From assembly GCA_030533445.1 (NCBI GenBank), contig CM060071.1, positions 2,455,520 through 2,519,519 of the forward strand: a DNA stretch of 64,000 bases, given 5' to 3'. Below are positions 23,556 to 36,400 of this stretch, in pieces. Both the position numbers and the translations under genes were made by a program. Position 1 is the stretch's first letter, and each line of letters begins with the position of its first letter. Origin of the DNA: Cyprinodon diabolis. Taxonomy: Eukaryota > Chordata > Actinopteri > Cyprinodontiformes > Cyprinodontidae. The notes beneath the pieces are model-generated. The model saw only the letters and a list, made by a program, of their open reading frames with translations. It was not told where the DNA came from and made no database searches.

Positions 23556-24340
23556 CTGTTTGACTATGACCAGGACTACAGTGAGGAGGTGGAGCAGCTG
23601 GTGCAAAGATAACAGCCTGATCCTGAATGTGGAGAAAACGAAAACACGCTCCACTGCTCATCAACAGCTCAGCGGTAGAGGTGGTCAGCAGCACCAAATT
23701 CCTGGGGGTGCACATCACAGACACCCTCAACTGGACTGTAAGCACCACCTCACTGGTGAAAAGGGCACAGAAGTGCTTGTTCTTACTGCAGATGATGAGG
23801 AGAGCCCACCTGCCCCCACCCATCCTCCCCACCTTCTCCAGAAGCACCATAGAGAGCATTCTGACCAGCTGTCTCACTGTGTGGTGTGGAGGCTGCAGCG
23901 CCTCAGACTCGAAGAAGGTGAGAAGAGCAGAGAGGATCATGGGGGCTCCTCTTCCCTCCATTAAAGAGATTTCATCCCAACGCTGCGTGTCCTGAGCCCG
24001 TGACATCATCAATGACCCCTCACCCCCCCCATCATGGAATGTTCTCCCTGCTGCCCTCTGGGAAGAGGCTTCACAGCATTCAATGCAGGACCAGCAGATT
24101 CAGAAACAGTTTATTCCCCACCGCCATCAGACTGATGAATGTTGTAAAAACTCTAAATCATTTCACAGACTCTGCATCAAACTGACCATATCAATGCCCT
24201 TTATTGCAGCATGTTTTTTTTTTCTCCCACACTGTTTACATTTGATCACTGCAGCACTTTAAGAAATGGAAATGTCATGAGAAGTAACAAAACGACATTT
24301 CGTTTTACAAGAGACAATAAATGTTGTCTCAGTCTAAGTA
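23556..24340 (+). mobile_element. CR1/L2-type LINE, 3' fragment of reverse transcriptase
   Basis: Frames in series encode the C-terminal end of a non-LTR reverse transcriptase. They read WSSWCKDNSLILNVEKTK, then STKFLGVHITDTLNWT, LPTFSRSTIESILTSC and LTVWCGGCSA, and lastly WNVLPAALWEE. At least two frame changes break the frame. The 3' end has GACAATAAATGTTGTCT and no long poly(A), typical of this clade. It is a 5'-truncated dead copy. Confidence 0.85.
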
Positions 24341-24343
24341 AGT

Positions 24344-24535
24344 CTGTTTAAGGTGTGTATTTAAAGTTGTGAAAAAAATAAAACACTCCTTTTGTTCTGA
24401 TAAAGACTAAACATGGGTACTAAAAACTGAAAATACTTTAAAATAAAATTCAATTTAAATTAAATTTATTTGTTCAGTAAACTTCAGCTTTTGAAATAAT
24501 GAAAATAAAATGTCTGCATTTATTTTAGAGAACAT
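24344..24535 (+). repeat. Direct repeat arm B flanking a LINE fragment
   Basis: It is the partner of 23357-23555 and carries a short AT-rich insertion (AATTCAATTTAAATTAAATT) absent from arm A. Confidence 0.75.
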
Positions 24536-24639
24536 TTCTATATTTTCAGGTCCAAAGTTAGACTAAAACCTCGGGATTAAACCTTTACTTTCTGATACAA
24601 ACACAAAAACATCAAAAGAGAAAACTCTGCTACTCTATG

Positions 24640-24956
24640 TGTAGATGATGACGGATCGGAGTGAGTTGTCTCAACAACCAATCAGCATCACTACACCGCG
24701 CATGCGCACAACATACGGCCTCTGCCAAAAGCATAGAGCAGGTAGTGGCTCATTACGACTTAAAGACGATCTTTGTGGCCTTTATCAGTCTGCAGCAACA
24801 TCCGGAGCTTTCCTTTCTGCCATTTCCACCTGCTTCATTGAGCTAGTGAACCCGAACCGCCTCTGGAACAGAAGCACCCAGCTGCCGTCATCCGCCGCTC
24901 CGCTGAAGCCGCCGGGATGCAGGAGGAGGCTGGACAGAGGAGCGAGGAGCAGCCGG
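24640..24956 (+). promoter_or_regulatory. stambpl1: CpG-rich promoter and putative untranslated exon 1 of stambpl1
   Basis: This is a local rise of CpG density in an AT-rich region. It contains a perfect NRF1-type palindrome (CGCGCATGCGCAC near 24697-24709), typical of TATA-less housekeeping promoters. The segment ends CGAGGAGCAGCCG followed by GTAAAT, a plausible donor, so an untranslated exon ending at 24956 would splice to the coding start exon at 30350. The start site is not defined. Position and orientation fit stambpl1; a role for the opposite strand cannot be excluded. Confidence 0.6.
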
Positions 24957-26461
24957 TAAATTCCTCCTGGAGTCCAGAGGAGCCAAAACCGAACCGCGTA
25001 GAACCTGATTCACTTCATTAAAGCTGAAGGTTTTAATTGATCCTTTAATCTGGATCCATAGTTAAACAATTCTTCTGTAAAAACCTCATCCTTGCTGATC
25101 CCACCTGTTTGATTTAATGTTTTTCATTTATTAATTGATATTTCTGCTCAGCTTTGATGTCACGAGCCAAGAAACTATTTTTAATATTCAATTCTGGACG
25201 TGAAAAGCAAATATTTTGTGAAATTCCATTAGACCTCAATGTAAACCTTTTAAAACAGTGCAGTTTGCTTCTAATTGTGATGTGAGTCATATTCATGCTG
25301 CCAAGGTCAGAGTTCCCGAAGAGCTTCCAGTAAGAGAGAAAAAAAGCAGCTTTGGGCTGCTGGGAATGATTCAAGGCTCAGGCTGAGCTGGAAGTCTGCA
25401 TATGGGAAAACATCCAGCAGTTTGACACATCAACAGTCCTTGGATGGGAGCATCATGGGATTTACTTTTTATTAAACTGTAGAGCTTATTGTTTCACTCC
25501 CAAACCCAATCCTTCATTATTTAGTTAAAAAAAGTCCTTTATTTTATTAGAGCTTTTAGATTTAATGGGAATGTTTTCCTTTGACAGCTGTTATTGCAGC
25601 AGAGTGGTGTGATTGAACCCCCAAACAGCTCCACAGTGAGCCTGTATGGTCTCTGCTTTCAGTCTTAAAGAGCTGCTTCAGTGAATGTGGCTGAGCAGGT
25701 TTTATTCAAACAATCAGAGGTGCTCTAGTCACATTCATGCTTGTTTGAGAAACAAGAATCTTCCAGATTCTCAGAGTTTTTGAAAGTCTGCAGCCAATCA
25801 GCCTTTAACCAGTTAAATACTTTAACTTTAAGGGTTAATTAACTTAATATTGATTTATATCTTCCAGATCAGACCGGTTGGTCTGCGTCTCAGAGATAAT
25901 CCCAGCAGCTATAAGTGGAGCTAGTCCAGGTAAAAGCCGCCTGGGGCTGTGATCACTGTGGGCGGAGCTTAGCTGCAGGTAGAAACAGGAAGTCAGACGG
26001 TTTACAGTCTGAATTCTGACTGAAACCTTTGCCTTAGTGTTTGAGTTTCAATGGAATTAGAATTTTGTTTTTTGCTTTCTTGATGTTGAGAACGCTTCTT
26101 TCTCAGGTTTAACCCGAGGCAGAACCAGAGCAGACCGGGGCGACAGTGGAGACTTTTTTGTGTATAAGGAATAATTATCTGCTGAGGGGAGTGTAGACAA
26201 ACCCCTGTTTTGTGGGTCGCATGACTCAAATGATGCAACCCACAAATTCATCCTCTGCCCCCTTTCTGCGCTGTTGCGTTGCCGTGGTGACAGCATCCCA
26301 GCTGGGGGCCACAGACGGTGTTTGTGGCTGTGAATCAGGGGAACGTTGGGAGCTCTGTCTCTTCTTTTTTACATCTTTCCATGTTGTTGGAGTGGATGAC
26401 TCAGAGAAGAGAAGATGCTGGTTGTCATGGTATCCCAGGCCTTTATTAAAACGAGCGTGAT
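24957..26461. other. stambpl1 first intron, 5' part
   Basis: No exon, RNA or bounded mobile element was recognised here. Confidence 0.4.
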
Positions 26462-26677
26462 TTAAGGGTAGGTTATCAATCATTTGGTCTGTGCTGCAAA
26501 AATATTTGTTTATTCCAATGATGTAGTTATAAAATAATGATGCAGTGTTTTAGGAACTTTAGGATTACCTTTATACTGTAACATCTTCAATAGGTAGGCA
26601 CCATAAACTACTGAGATTTCACTTTAATTTAGCTAATATAAGGTGTCCTAGTTATTTTATTGATAACCTACCCTTAA
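26462..26677. mobile_element. Small MITE with 15-bp inverted repeats and TTAA flanks
   Basis: GGGTAGGTTATCAAT (26466-26480) is exactly inverted at 26659-26673 (ATTGATAACCTACCC). Both are flanked by TTAA (26462-26465 and 26674-26677). TTAA duplication is typical of piggyBac-like elements, although piggyBac ends usually start CCC. The 208-bp interior has no coding capacity. Confidence 0.55.
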
Positions 26678-27831
26678 AATGAAGCTATTCTAGAAAAGAG
26701 AAAACAGAGCAACAAGGCCAGCCCAGGACACAAGCAAACTAAGCGGCTGCTAGGGCCACCAGGCAACTAAGCGGCCCCAAAGAACAATAATTTGTTTTTG
26801 TTTGCATGTGTAGTAATTTCTTTATAAATATAGAAACAAAACCACATTATTTCCATAGTCAAATGAGATGTTTTTGCATCAATTTGTCTGTTCAGGTTTT
26901 GAAACAAAGATGAGGACAGCCTGATGGTGGGTAGACTTCAGAGATAGAAAACGTTCGAACATCCAAAAGCACAGATGAACTTGTTTACTTATTTAACACT
27001 CTTAAAATGAGATCTGAGTTGAATGAATGAATGAATAGAATTTAATATATATATATACATACAGCCCTTTGTGTGTATTCACAATGAATGGTAACTGAGT
27101 CATGAAGCTGAGCATGTTTGCAGTCGGTAAACAAGGATTTGAAGTGGCTAAGCCGGTTAGCACCTCTCAGCAAAATTGTGTAAATAATTAAACAAAAGTC
27201 CTAAACCCAGAGTGAAAAAAAGACAAAAGTATTTGATTCCAAGAGGGATAAGAGTGGAACAGCGCAGGGAATACCGTATGAATGTTGGTTTTCCCTGAAG
27301 AGGAAGCTAAAGCTGCTGAGGCGTTCAATGTGCCTACAGAGGTGATGGATACGGGACTTCTTTAGACCAGATTCAGGTCAGGGTTTATTAATGATACTCT
27401 TACTGGGAAAATGGCATTTAGATTTTATATTTCATAGCATGATGCTGTGTCTGTGTTTGCATTAGTTAGAAATAGGAATTTTTTTCCCCCTTAATGTTCT
27501 TATAGGAGGCTCTGGGGGGGATTTAATAGAACGTAGAGCTGCTGCAGATCAGTTTATTTGATGAATAGCTGTTGGTCGTAATGGAAAGTTTTAATGATCA
27601 AGAAGAAGACATTGTTTCTATAAAATAACAGAAAATTTGAGCCTGTTTTTCCAAGTTTATTTGGAGACAAACAGCGTTTGAGGAGCTGCACCAAAGAGTC
27701 GGTGAATGTGCCCCGAGCAAAAAGTAATCACATCCCTAACATTCTAACAATATATACTGTATAGTCATTGGAACAACATTTCCGCCAACTCTTCAACCAA
27801 ACCAAGCTTGGCTTCACAGTGAGGCATTACA

Positions 27832-28529
27832 TAGGGATGCACGATATAATCGGCCCCCTATCGGTATCGGCCTTAAAACTGAATATCGGACATCGGCCAC
27901 CCCACCGATATTTAACCCGATATTTGATCAGCTTCTGAGTTTCTAAAGTCAAAAAATATATATATATATACTACTACTTCTTCCTCAAAAACTTCTCTTT
28001 TACAGACTTAAAAACTTCTAAAGACGAGGGAAAAAATATTGATACATTAAAAAATCACAATATCTTCATATGCTGATATATTGCCATTTAAAAACACCAT
28101 ATCAATCTCTTTTACTAATGAAATATTGCTATATGTCATCGTTATGCTACGAAATCCCCCGAAAATTCACGAATTTTGCCATATTTTTATATGTTGATAT
28201 ATTGACGCGGTATCGATCTATTTTACTAACAAAATCTCACAAGAATTTGCAAAATATCACGATAGTTTGTAACAGAACGATGAAATTTCACGAGATTTTG
28301 AAAGTAAAATAGATCGATATTCGCGTTTTAAAAATCTATTTGATATCAGCATATGAAAATATATTTGAGTATATTATTTTTCAAAGTGTCAGAAATGGAT
28401 AACAAAACTGCTATTTTCAATGACTACTTATTTTTGTCCAGCTTTAACATCGGTATCGATATCGGTTATCGGCTACATGAGTTTTAAAATATCGGATATC
28501 GGCCAAAATCCCAATATCATGCATCCCTA
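27832..28529. mobile_element. hAT-type MITE, TAGGGATGCA ends, perfect 8-bp target duplication
   Basis: The element starts TAGGGATGCACGATAT and ends, inverted, TAGGGATGCATGATAT. GCATTACA is exactly duplicated on both sides (27824-27831 and 28530-28537). The interior is rich in CGATAT/ATATCGG motifs. There is no transposase. The perfect duplication suggests a fairly young insertion. It lies in the putative first intron of stambpl1. Confidence 0.9.
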
Positions 28530-29324
28530 GCATTACAGGATGGGCATGCTCCATTTAATAGCTTCACTATTTAGGCAATCAGTCTTTCTAATCGATTACT
28601 GCCAGCAGATGGCGCCATCTTAATCTCTGATCATTTCGCTTGGTGCTGCAATTCTATTTAGGCTCTAAAAGAACTGTAAACAGGATGAAGTCTTGGTGTA
28701 TATAATCTTATGATTAAAAGATTTCTGGTCTCTTTTATGTGGGCATATAAGGAGATAATGCACCTTTTAAAGAAAGAGTGGAGAACTGAGGGACAACGGT
28801 GTGAAAGGTAAAGGTAGAGGAAGTTTAGGTTTTAAATACAGCTTTCTTATATTTATATGCAATAGCTAATTATTCATCCTTTTATTTCCATTATTTAGGA
28901 AAATGCTTGATGTTTTATAGTTTGATTTAATAATGTAATAATTTAACCACGCTGTTACACTTGCTATGCTTGGATTGAAAGTTATATATTTCTCACATTG
29001 TTGTTGCAGTTGGAATCGGAGCGTATAAACCAGATGACAATTTATCTGTAAATAAACTGCATCCTAGTTTTATTTTTTTGTTTTTATATTACTTTCAGTA
29101 ATATTAGAGGTTGAGATTAATCAATCTGATATCTAGATTGGCTATTGGCTTAGATATTGACTAATTTGCTGGATAGAAAATCGGTGATTCATATCAGAGA
29201 TCCAATCCAGAGCATCATACATGGGAATGTTATTTCTTACTGCTTATTTGTGGATAAATAACATAAAGTTAATATATATCTGTATTAATGTGTTAACTTT
29301 AAAAAAAAATGTTGCATGTATAAT

Positions 29325-29990
29325 ACTGGAACCCCAGTCGGCCTCAGCAGATGGCCGCTCACACTGAGCCTGGTTCCGCTGGAGGTTTCTTCCTGTTAAA
29401 AGGGAGTTTTCCTCTCCACTGTCGCTACAAGCATGCTTGGTGTGAGAGATTGCTGTCGAGTTAGCGAGTCGATGCAATCGGCTGGGTTTCTTTAGGCCTT
29501 AAAGGCACACAATGTAAGATATTTTCAATCACTACTGTACAGCTCAAAGTGTATGACGAAACCGTATGTACTTCCACTGTATGGCCAACACTCTGATGCT
29601 TTCTACCTGCTCACACTGCATGTCGAAAAAATGCTACATGTTGGACGCAGGGCCAAGAGATGGCGCTGGTCAGATTTGTCAATCTGAACAAAGAAGAAAG
29701 ACTCCCTTTTTGGTGCGGTGCAGATTAATCAGCTCGTAGACGTTCCTAGCTCTGCTTCAACTGCAGGATTTGCTCACGAATACCTTATGAGGGCCGACTG
29801 AATTTCAAACACCCACAATGAGGCTGAAACTTGGCCCAATCGAAAAAACTCTGGTACGACTGGAGAATCGTACAGTGTATGCCTGACTGAGATGGAAAAC
29901 TCTGAGCTAATCTGGTTGATTTGTCTCCAATTGCCTTTAGATGACGTGTTGTGAATCGGCGCTATATGAGTAAACTGAGTTGATTCCATT
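29325..29990 (-). repeat. Interspersed repeat family R1, inverted copy
   Basis: Both ends match, in reverse, the repeat at 38255 and 55325: CCCAGTCGGCCTCAGCAGAT through CTGGAGGTTTCTTCCTGTTA near 29330-29400, and TTGTGAATCGGCGCTATATG near 29950. About 350 bp between them (about 29508-29860) is not shared and may be a nested insertion. The family is common in teleost genomes; its class is not certain. Confidence 0.65.
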
Positions 29991-30349
29991 CAACAGCTGA
30001 ATTAGATCTTGTCAGATATCAGCTGATATGCTCAGCCAAGGTATCTGATTGGATCGGAAAAAACTGGACCATGCATCTCTAAGCATACGATGCATGTCAA
30101 TAGGAGACTGTATAGTTCCTAGTCGGTGTCTGAATGATCTGATATTCAAACTGTTGATTGCAGAAGTCCATATTATTGGCTGAAATAGAGGGACCTGAAG
30201 GTGACTCTGTGAAGCGTGGGCCCCCCCGCCTAGAAAAGATGTTTTAGTATTATTTTTTTCTATTTGATAAATGCTGCGATGTTAGCTTTGCTCAGACGTG
30301 GGACAGTGATGATGCCGGTGTTGACCTGCTGTTTCTGGCTCTCCTGCAG

Positions 30350-30421
30350 TGAAGCGACATGGGCAGCGGCAGATGGACAGAGCAACCGTGGGCCGACCAC
30401 TGACACACAGACACAGTCAGC
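30350..30421 (+). other. stambpl1: stambpl1 5' UTR exon segment with a short upstream ORF
   Basis: The exon begins after CTCTCCTGCAG. An ATG at 30359 opens a 14-residue upstream reading frame that stops at TGA 30401-30403, 18 bases before the main ATG at 30422. Such frames commonly lower translation of the main frame, so regulation at this step is possible but unproven. Confidence 0.7.
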
Positions 30422-33400
30422 ATGGAGCAGGGCTTCAGTTTAAACTCCCTGGTGAGTTACGCTTCTGTGTTTTAAACCTTAAGGGACTGTGAGGACAGGA
30501 TACTCCAGAACAACTGGTAACATAATGACAAAAAGAGTTCAGTCTAGTTTATATGAGGATAATTTAAGGCTGAAAAAATGATTCTGAGATACTTGGCCTT
30601 TAATTACTCCACATACAGGTGCTGGTCATAAAATTAGAATATCATGAAAAAGTAGATTGATTTCAGTAATTCCATTTAAAAAGTGAAACTTGTATATTAT
30701 ATTCATACATTACATACAAACTCATATATTTCAGATGTTTATTTTGTTTAATTTTGATGATTACAAATGACAACAAATGAAAATCTCAAATTCATCATAT
30801 CAGAAAATTAGAATATTACTGAAGACCAATAAAAACAAAGGATTTATAGAAATGTTGGCCAACTGAAAAGTATGAACATGAAAAGTATGAGCATGTACAG
30901 CACTCAGTATTTAGTTGGGCCTCCTTTGGCCTGTATTACTGCAGCAATGCGGCGTGGCATGGAGTCGATCAGTCTGTGGCACTGCTCAGGTGTTATGATA
31001 GCCCAGGTTGCTCTAATAGTGGCTTTTAGCTCTTCTGAATTGTTGGGTCTGGTGTATTGCATCTTCTTCTTCACAATACCCCATAGATTTTCTATGGGGT
31101 TAAGGTCAGGAGAGTTTGCTGGCCAATTAAGAACAGGGATACCATGGTCCTTCAACCAGGTACTGGTAGCTTTGGCACTGTGTGCAGGTGCCAAGTCCTG
31201 TTGGAAAATGAAATCTGCATCTCCAAAAAGTTGGTCAGCTGCAGGAAGCATGAAGTGCTCTAAAACTTCCTGGTATGTGGCTGCGTTGACCCTGGACCTC
31301 AGAAAACACAATGGACCAACACCAGCAGATGACATGGCACCCCAAACCATCACTGACTGTGGAAACTTTACACTGGACTTCAAGCAACGTGGATGAAGTG
31401 CCTCTCTTCTTTTCCTCCTGACTCTGGGACCTTGATTTCCAAAGGAAATGCAAAATTTACTTTCATCAGAGAACATGACTTTGGACCACTCACCAGCAGT
31501 CCAGTCCTGTTTCTCTTTAGCCCAGGCAAGACGCTTCTGACGCTGTCTGTGGTTCAAGAGTGGCTTGACACAAGGAATGCGACAGCAGAAACCCATGTCT
31601 TTCATACGTCTGTGTGTGGTGGTTCTTGAAGCACTCACTCCAGCTGCAGTCCACTCTTTGTGAATCTCCCCCACATTTTTGAATGGGTTTTGTTTCACAA
31701 TCCTCTCCAGGGTGCGGTTATCTCTCTTGCTTGTACACTTTTTTCGACCACATCTTTTCCTTCCCTTCGCCTCTCTATTAATGTGCTTGGACACTGAGCT
31801 CTGTGAACAGCCAGCCTCTTTAGCGATGACCTTTTGTGTCTTGCCCTCCTTGTGCAAGGTGTCGATGGTCGTCTTTTGGACAACTGTCAAGTCAGCAGTC
31901 TTCCCCATGATTGTGTAGCCTATAGAACTAGACTGAAAGACCATTTAAAGGCTTTTGCAGGTGGTTTGAGTTAATTAGCTGATTAGAGTGTGGCACCAGG
32001 GGCCATCAATTTTGAACCTTTTCACAATATTCTAATTTTCTGATATGATGAATTTGAGATTTTCATTTGTTGTCATTTGTAATCATCAAAATTAAACAAA
32101 ATAAACATCTGAAATATATGAGTTTGTATGTAATGTATGAATATAATATACAAGTTTCACTTTTTAAATGGAATTACTGAAATCAATCTACTTTTTCATG
32201 ATATTCTAATTTTATGACCAGCACCTGTAGATGGAGTTTAGGGTAATTTCATCAGTAAGTCAATGTTCAATTCAATTCAAAAATACTTTTATTAGTACCA
32301 AAGGGAAATTGAATGTTGCAATACCTCATGGGTAATTTCTTTAACCAGGTGTTGATAGTTGTAGGCAGGAAGGTTTTTCTGTAGAGGTCTGCCGTGCACC
32401 GCATCTGGAGAAGCCTCTGACTGAAGATAATCTGTTGTTGTTTAAAAATCTTCTTAAGAGGATCAAACTGTTGTCCACAATGTTCTACACTTTCTGTGAA
32501 ATCATCTCTAGAGGTTCTAGAGGAGTTCCTAGAACAGGCTCGCCTTCTCAGTTAGCTTATTGAGCTTTTTTAAATATTTTGCTCCAATGCGGTTAGCCAG
32601 ACATAGCAAAAAAGATCACACTATCCACAACAGACTTATAGAAGATATTTAGCATCTTGTTGTAAATGGCGAAGGACTTAAGTATGGCTGAAACAACTAC
32701 TTGGATTAATTGATTGGTGAAATAATCGTCGTCTTATTTAGTAATCGATTAATCGTTAACTGGAGTATAGAGACTCTGAATCAGGCCTTTAGCTGACAGA
32801 GTGACCCATTTAGAGCAGTACTTATACCAAGAGTGTAAAGAAATGTATAAACATTTTGCTTTTAAAATAAAAAAATAAGCTTTCTTCTGTCAATGTGCTC
32901 TATCTACAACTTGAAATGGAAAAGTTTTAGTTTCACCTGCTTTATTATTTACAAAATCCTATTTAAGGAACATTAAATATCTGATTATCAATCGATTAAT
33001 CGCAAAAAAATTTTGATTTATGAAATAATTGTTAGTTTCAGCCCTAGACCTAAGCTTCCTTAGGAAGTACAATCTGCTCTGTCCCTCCTTGTCGATGGCT
33101 ACAGTTGCATCTCCAGTCTAGTTTGTTTTCCAGGTAAAAACCAAGGTATTTATTCCCCTCTACTTCTTCTCCTTTGGTGTTAAGAGGATTCAACTTGTTC
33201 CTGTTTCTTCTGAAATCTACAATCATCATCTTATTTTATTGAGATTCAGAATCAGATGACTGTTTCCAGACCATGGCACAAAGCGGTTCACCAGCTCTCT
33301 GTACTCAGATTCTTGTCCACCTTTGATGCACCCAGTTGTTAAGGGAAAAGGTTAATTTATTTGCATGTAAAATGAACTGAACCCTGAAGTAATTTGCTCA

Positions 33401-36400
33401 GTCGTCCTGTTTTTAAGGCATGTGACGGATCATTAGATGTGTCGGGTCTTCCACTCTGAGGCTCCTCTCTGTGTGCACAGATAGAACATCGTCCTCTTCA
33501 TTTAAATGAATAGAGGAACAAAAGCTGCATTCATGCTTCCAGCTTGATCCGGAAACGAGGGATTCTGTGGTTACAGCTTGGTGTTTGTGCTTTAAATGAG
33601 TTGGAGTGAACAACAACAGCAGCACTTTGTTTTTCTTCAGGCTTTCTCATCTGCTGTGGTTTATATGGTTTCCATGGTTACTGCAAATGTTTTGGGGACT
33701 GGGGTGAAACATCTCTCTGTGCTTCCTGTTGCCATAGAAGAAGCTGGCGGCGGAGCCGGACTACACGGACGTGACGCTAACGGCTGCGGAGCGAGTGCGA
33801 GCGCTAGCGAAGATGGGATGCTGCGTGGAGATCAATGAGGAGATCGAACCCAGACGCTACTTTCGCTCCGGAGTGGAGATGGAGCGCATGGCAGCAGTTT
33901 ACCTGGAGGAGGGCAGCCTGGAGAACGCCTATGTTCTCTACACCAAGTTCATCACGTGAGAAACACCTGAGTGGGCGGGGCTTGTCTTTAACAGGAAGGA
34001 AGTTCATTCTAAGCTTCTTGTTGCTCAGGCTGTTCGTGGAGAAGCTGCCGAACCACAGGGATTACCAGCGATGTTCGGCCATTCCAGAGAAGCAGCTAAT
34101 CATGAAGGTAATGGGATTGTTCTACCAGCAACTTAAGGGTGAAAACCCTTTTTTTTTGTCTATGAAACTTAAATCCTTCTGCTGAATTCTGACTGTTTGA
34201 TACCAAACACTGACTCTAGATTTATGTCCTGATTCATTGTCTCTACATCTCAGAGGCTTCCCCTTCTGTCCTTTAGTGGCAACATCAGAAAACTGTCAGA
34301 CTCCAAAGTTTCTTTTTTTTCTTTGCATGCTCAGGCCTTTGACCATGATAATACTTCTGTAAAACAATCTGTTCCTGAAGCAGGACGTATCCCTTAATCT
34401 ATGGAAATCTAATCTGTTCTATAATGCAGGCATGCTTAAAGTCGGTCCTTGAGGGCCGCTGTCCTGCAGGTTTTAGTGGTTTCCCACTTAATCCCAGCTG
34501 ATTTTACTTGATAGCTGATTAACAGGCTGTTGCTGAACTTTGATCATCAGAATCAGTTGGGAAAAAGCGGGGAAACCTCTAAAACCTGCAGGACAGCCGC
34601 CCTTAAAGACTGACTTTGGGCATGCCTGCTATAATAAAAAGAGCCTTTAAACTTATTGGTTCAGATTTTCAAAGTATAAAAAGATTATATTCTGTTTTCA
34701 CAGACAAATCAGAAAGGAAAACGTACTAATCTGATCTGAGATGAAGAGCTGGAAAGTTTATAAATACATATATTCCAAACTTTAAAAAAAAGGCATCTTT
34801 TTTTACATTTAGAGGGCATTTGTGCAGATTCTTACTCTACACTGAGAAAAATTGATCAACAAATGAATAAAATGAAATAAGATGATCTTATTTAATCTGG
34901 TAAGTAACATTATTTATCCATCCTAAAGTGTTTTGTAGGATACACATGGGTAGGAGTATTTTTAAAATGAATTAAAAATATTACACATGAAAGGAGGTAA
35001 AGATAAAGAAAATGATTTTTCTTATTTTAACTGCAAAACTCTTGTTTCAATTGCAAATCATTTTATTAACACACTTAAATTAAGTACAAAAATACTTATT
35101 ACAAGAAAAATGTTTGTAGTGTAGAAATTTTCTATGCAAATGGTTTAAAAAGTTTCTCACAAAATGACACAACTATACAGCAACAGGAGACCTTGTTAAG
35201 ATCCTCTCATTGTTCAGGATTATAATCATTCCTTATGTTGATGGGGCAATTATGATTTAATGTAATTTTGCATTAAAATCATGCAGCAGGACATACCAGG
35301 TGGTTCTGAGTTATTAGGAATCAAACAGGCTTATTTTAAACATTAATATTCTGCATTTAGTAGTGCCACAGCAGCACTGTGATGAATAAAAACCATCTCC
35401 ATGTTGTGATGTCAGAAGGAGAACAGTTTTGGAGGTAGCTCAGCATTCTGTAATGGAGATGGATGGAAACACTGACTGTCCCAGAACATCTAATAATGTA
35501 TAATAAAAAAAAAAACAAAAAACAAAAAAAAAAACACTGCATAAATTCCTCCAAACCTTCTGTTAAAACCATGACTCTATGAAACACCTTATACAGGGGG
35601 ATTCAATTAAAACTGAAAGAGGTCCAGTCCAACAATATTTTCATGATGCCAAGATCAACAATTAGGTTAGGCTCATCATCTGGATCAGCATCAATCTTTG
35701 ATTTAGGCTCAAAAACAGCCTCTGCTTCTTTTCCGAAAATTTCTAAAATTTCCTTTTACCTCAACCTGGTGGCTCGGATGTGAAGCTGGAAGTGGAAGCG
35801 CTGAGAGCGACATTAGCAGGTTCTTAAAGTCATAGGGAAGTCATATTTAAATTTCAAATCATTCTGGCTTAAACATGTATATAAATGTACTATTTATCAG
35901 ACCATTTTGTCTTGTCTTAAAATCTGTTTTTATTTCCTTCTACAGGCTAGTTAGTTCTACGTCAGCCTGAACACCTAAATTCGGCCAATCATATATCAAC
36001 AGTCATCTGTCAATCAAATTTTTTCAGTCATAGCATCTTGATTCATATGTCGCAGCTAATATACGCACCGGTTGAAATCAGAATCCTTTCCTTTCCCATT
36101 GAGTTGCGTCCCAGTGTTCATGGGGATGGACGTCTGTGTCTTCAGCAGGCGTAGAGCTAACAGAACTGGCAGCGTTGCGAGGCAAGGGCTCAAACATGTA
36201 CGGCTGGAAGCCTTCTACACCAAACCAAGCTTCTGCCGCCCTGGCGTCCTCTTCCACAACATCTTCGTCCCGCTTTCCTCCTCTAAATAAAAAATGGATG
36301 GCTGAGGAGACTCATCCACGACCTCCGACACTAAACTCTCCTCCTCTTGCATGTTTCCGCTGCCCATAGCGTTCCTTGACAGTGTCGTTTCTAAGTCACC

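Noticed and set aside
27832..28529. A cluster of CGATAT/ATCGAT motifs as a regulatory array
   Set aside because: The motifs belong to an hAT-type MITE with a perfect target duplication.
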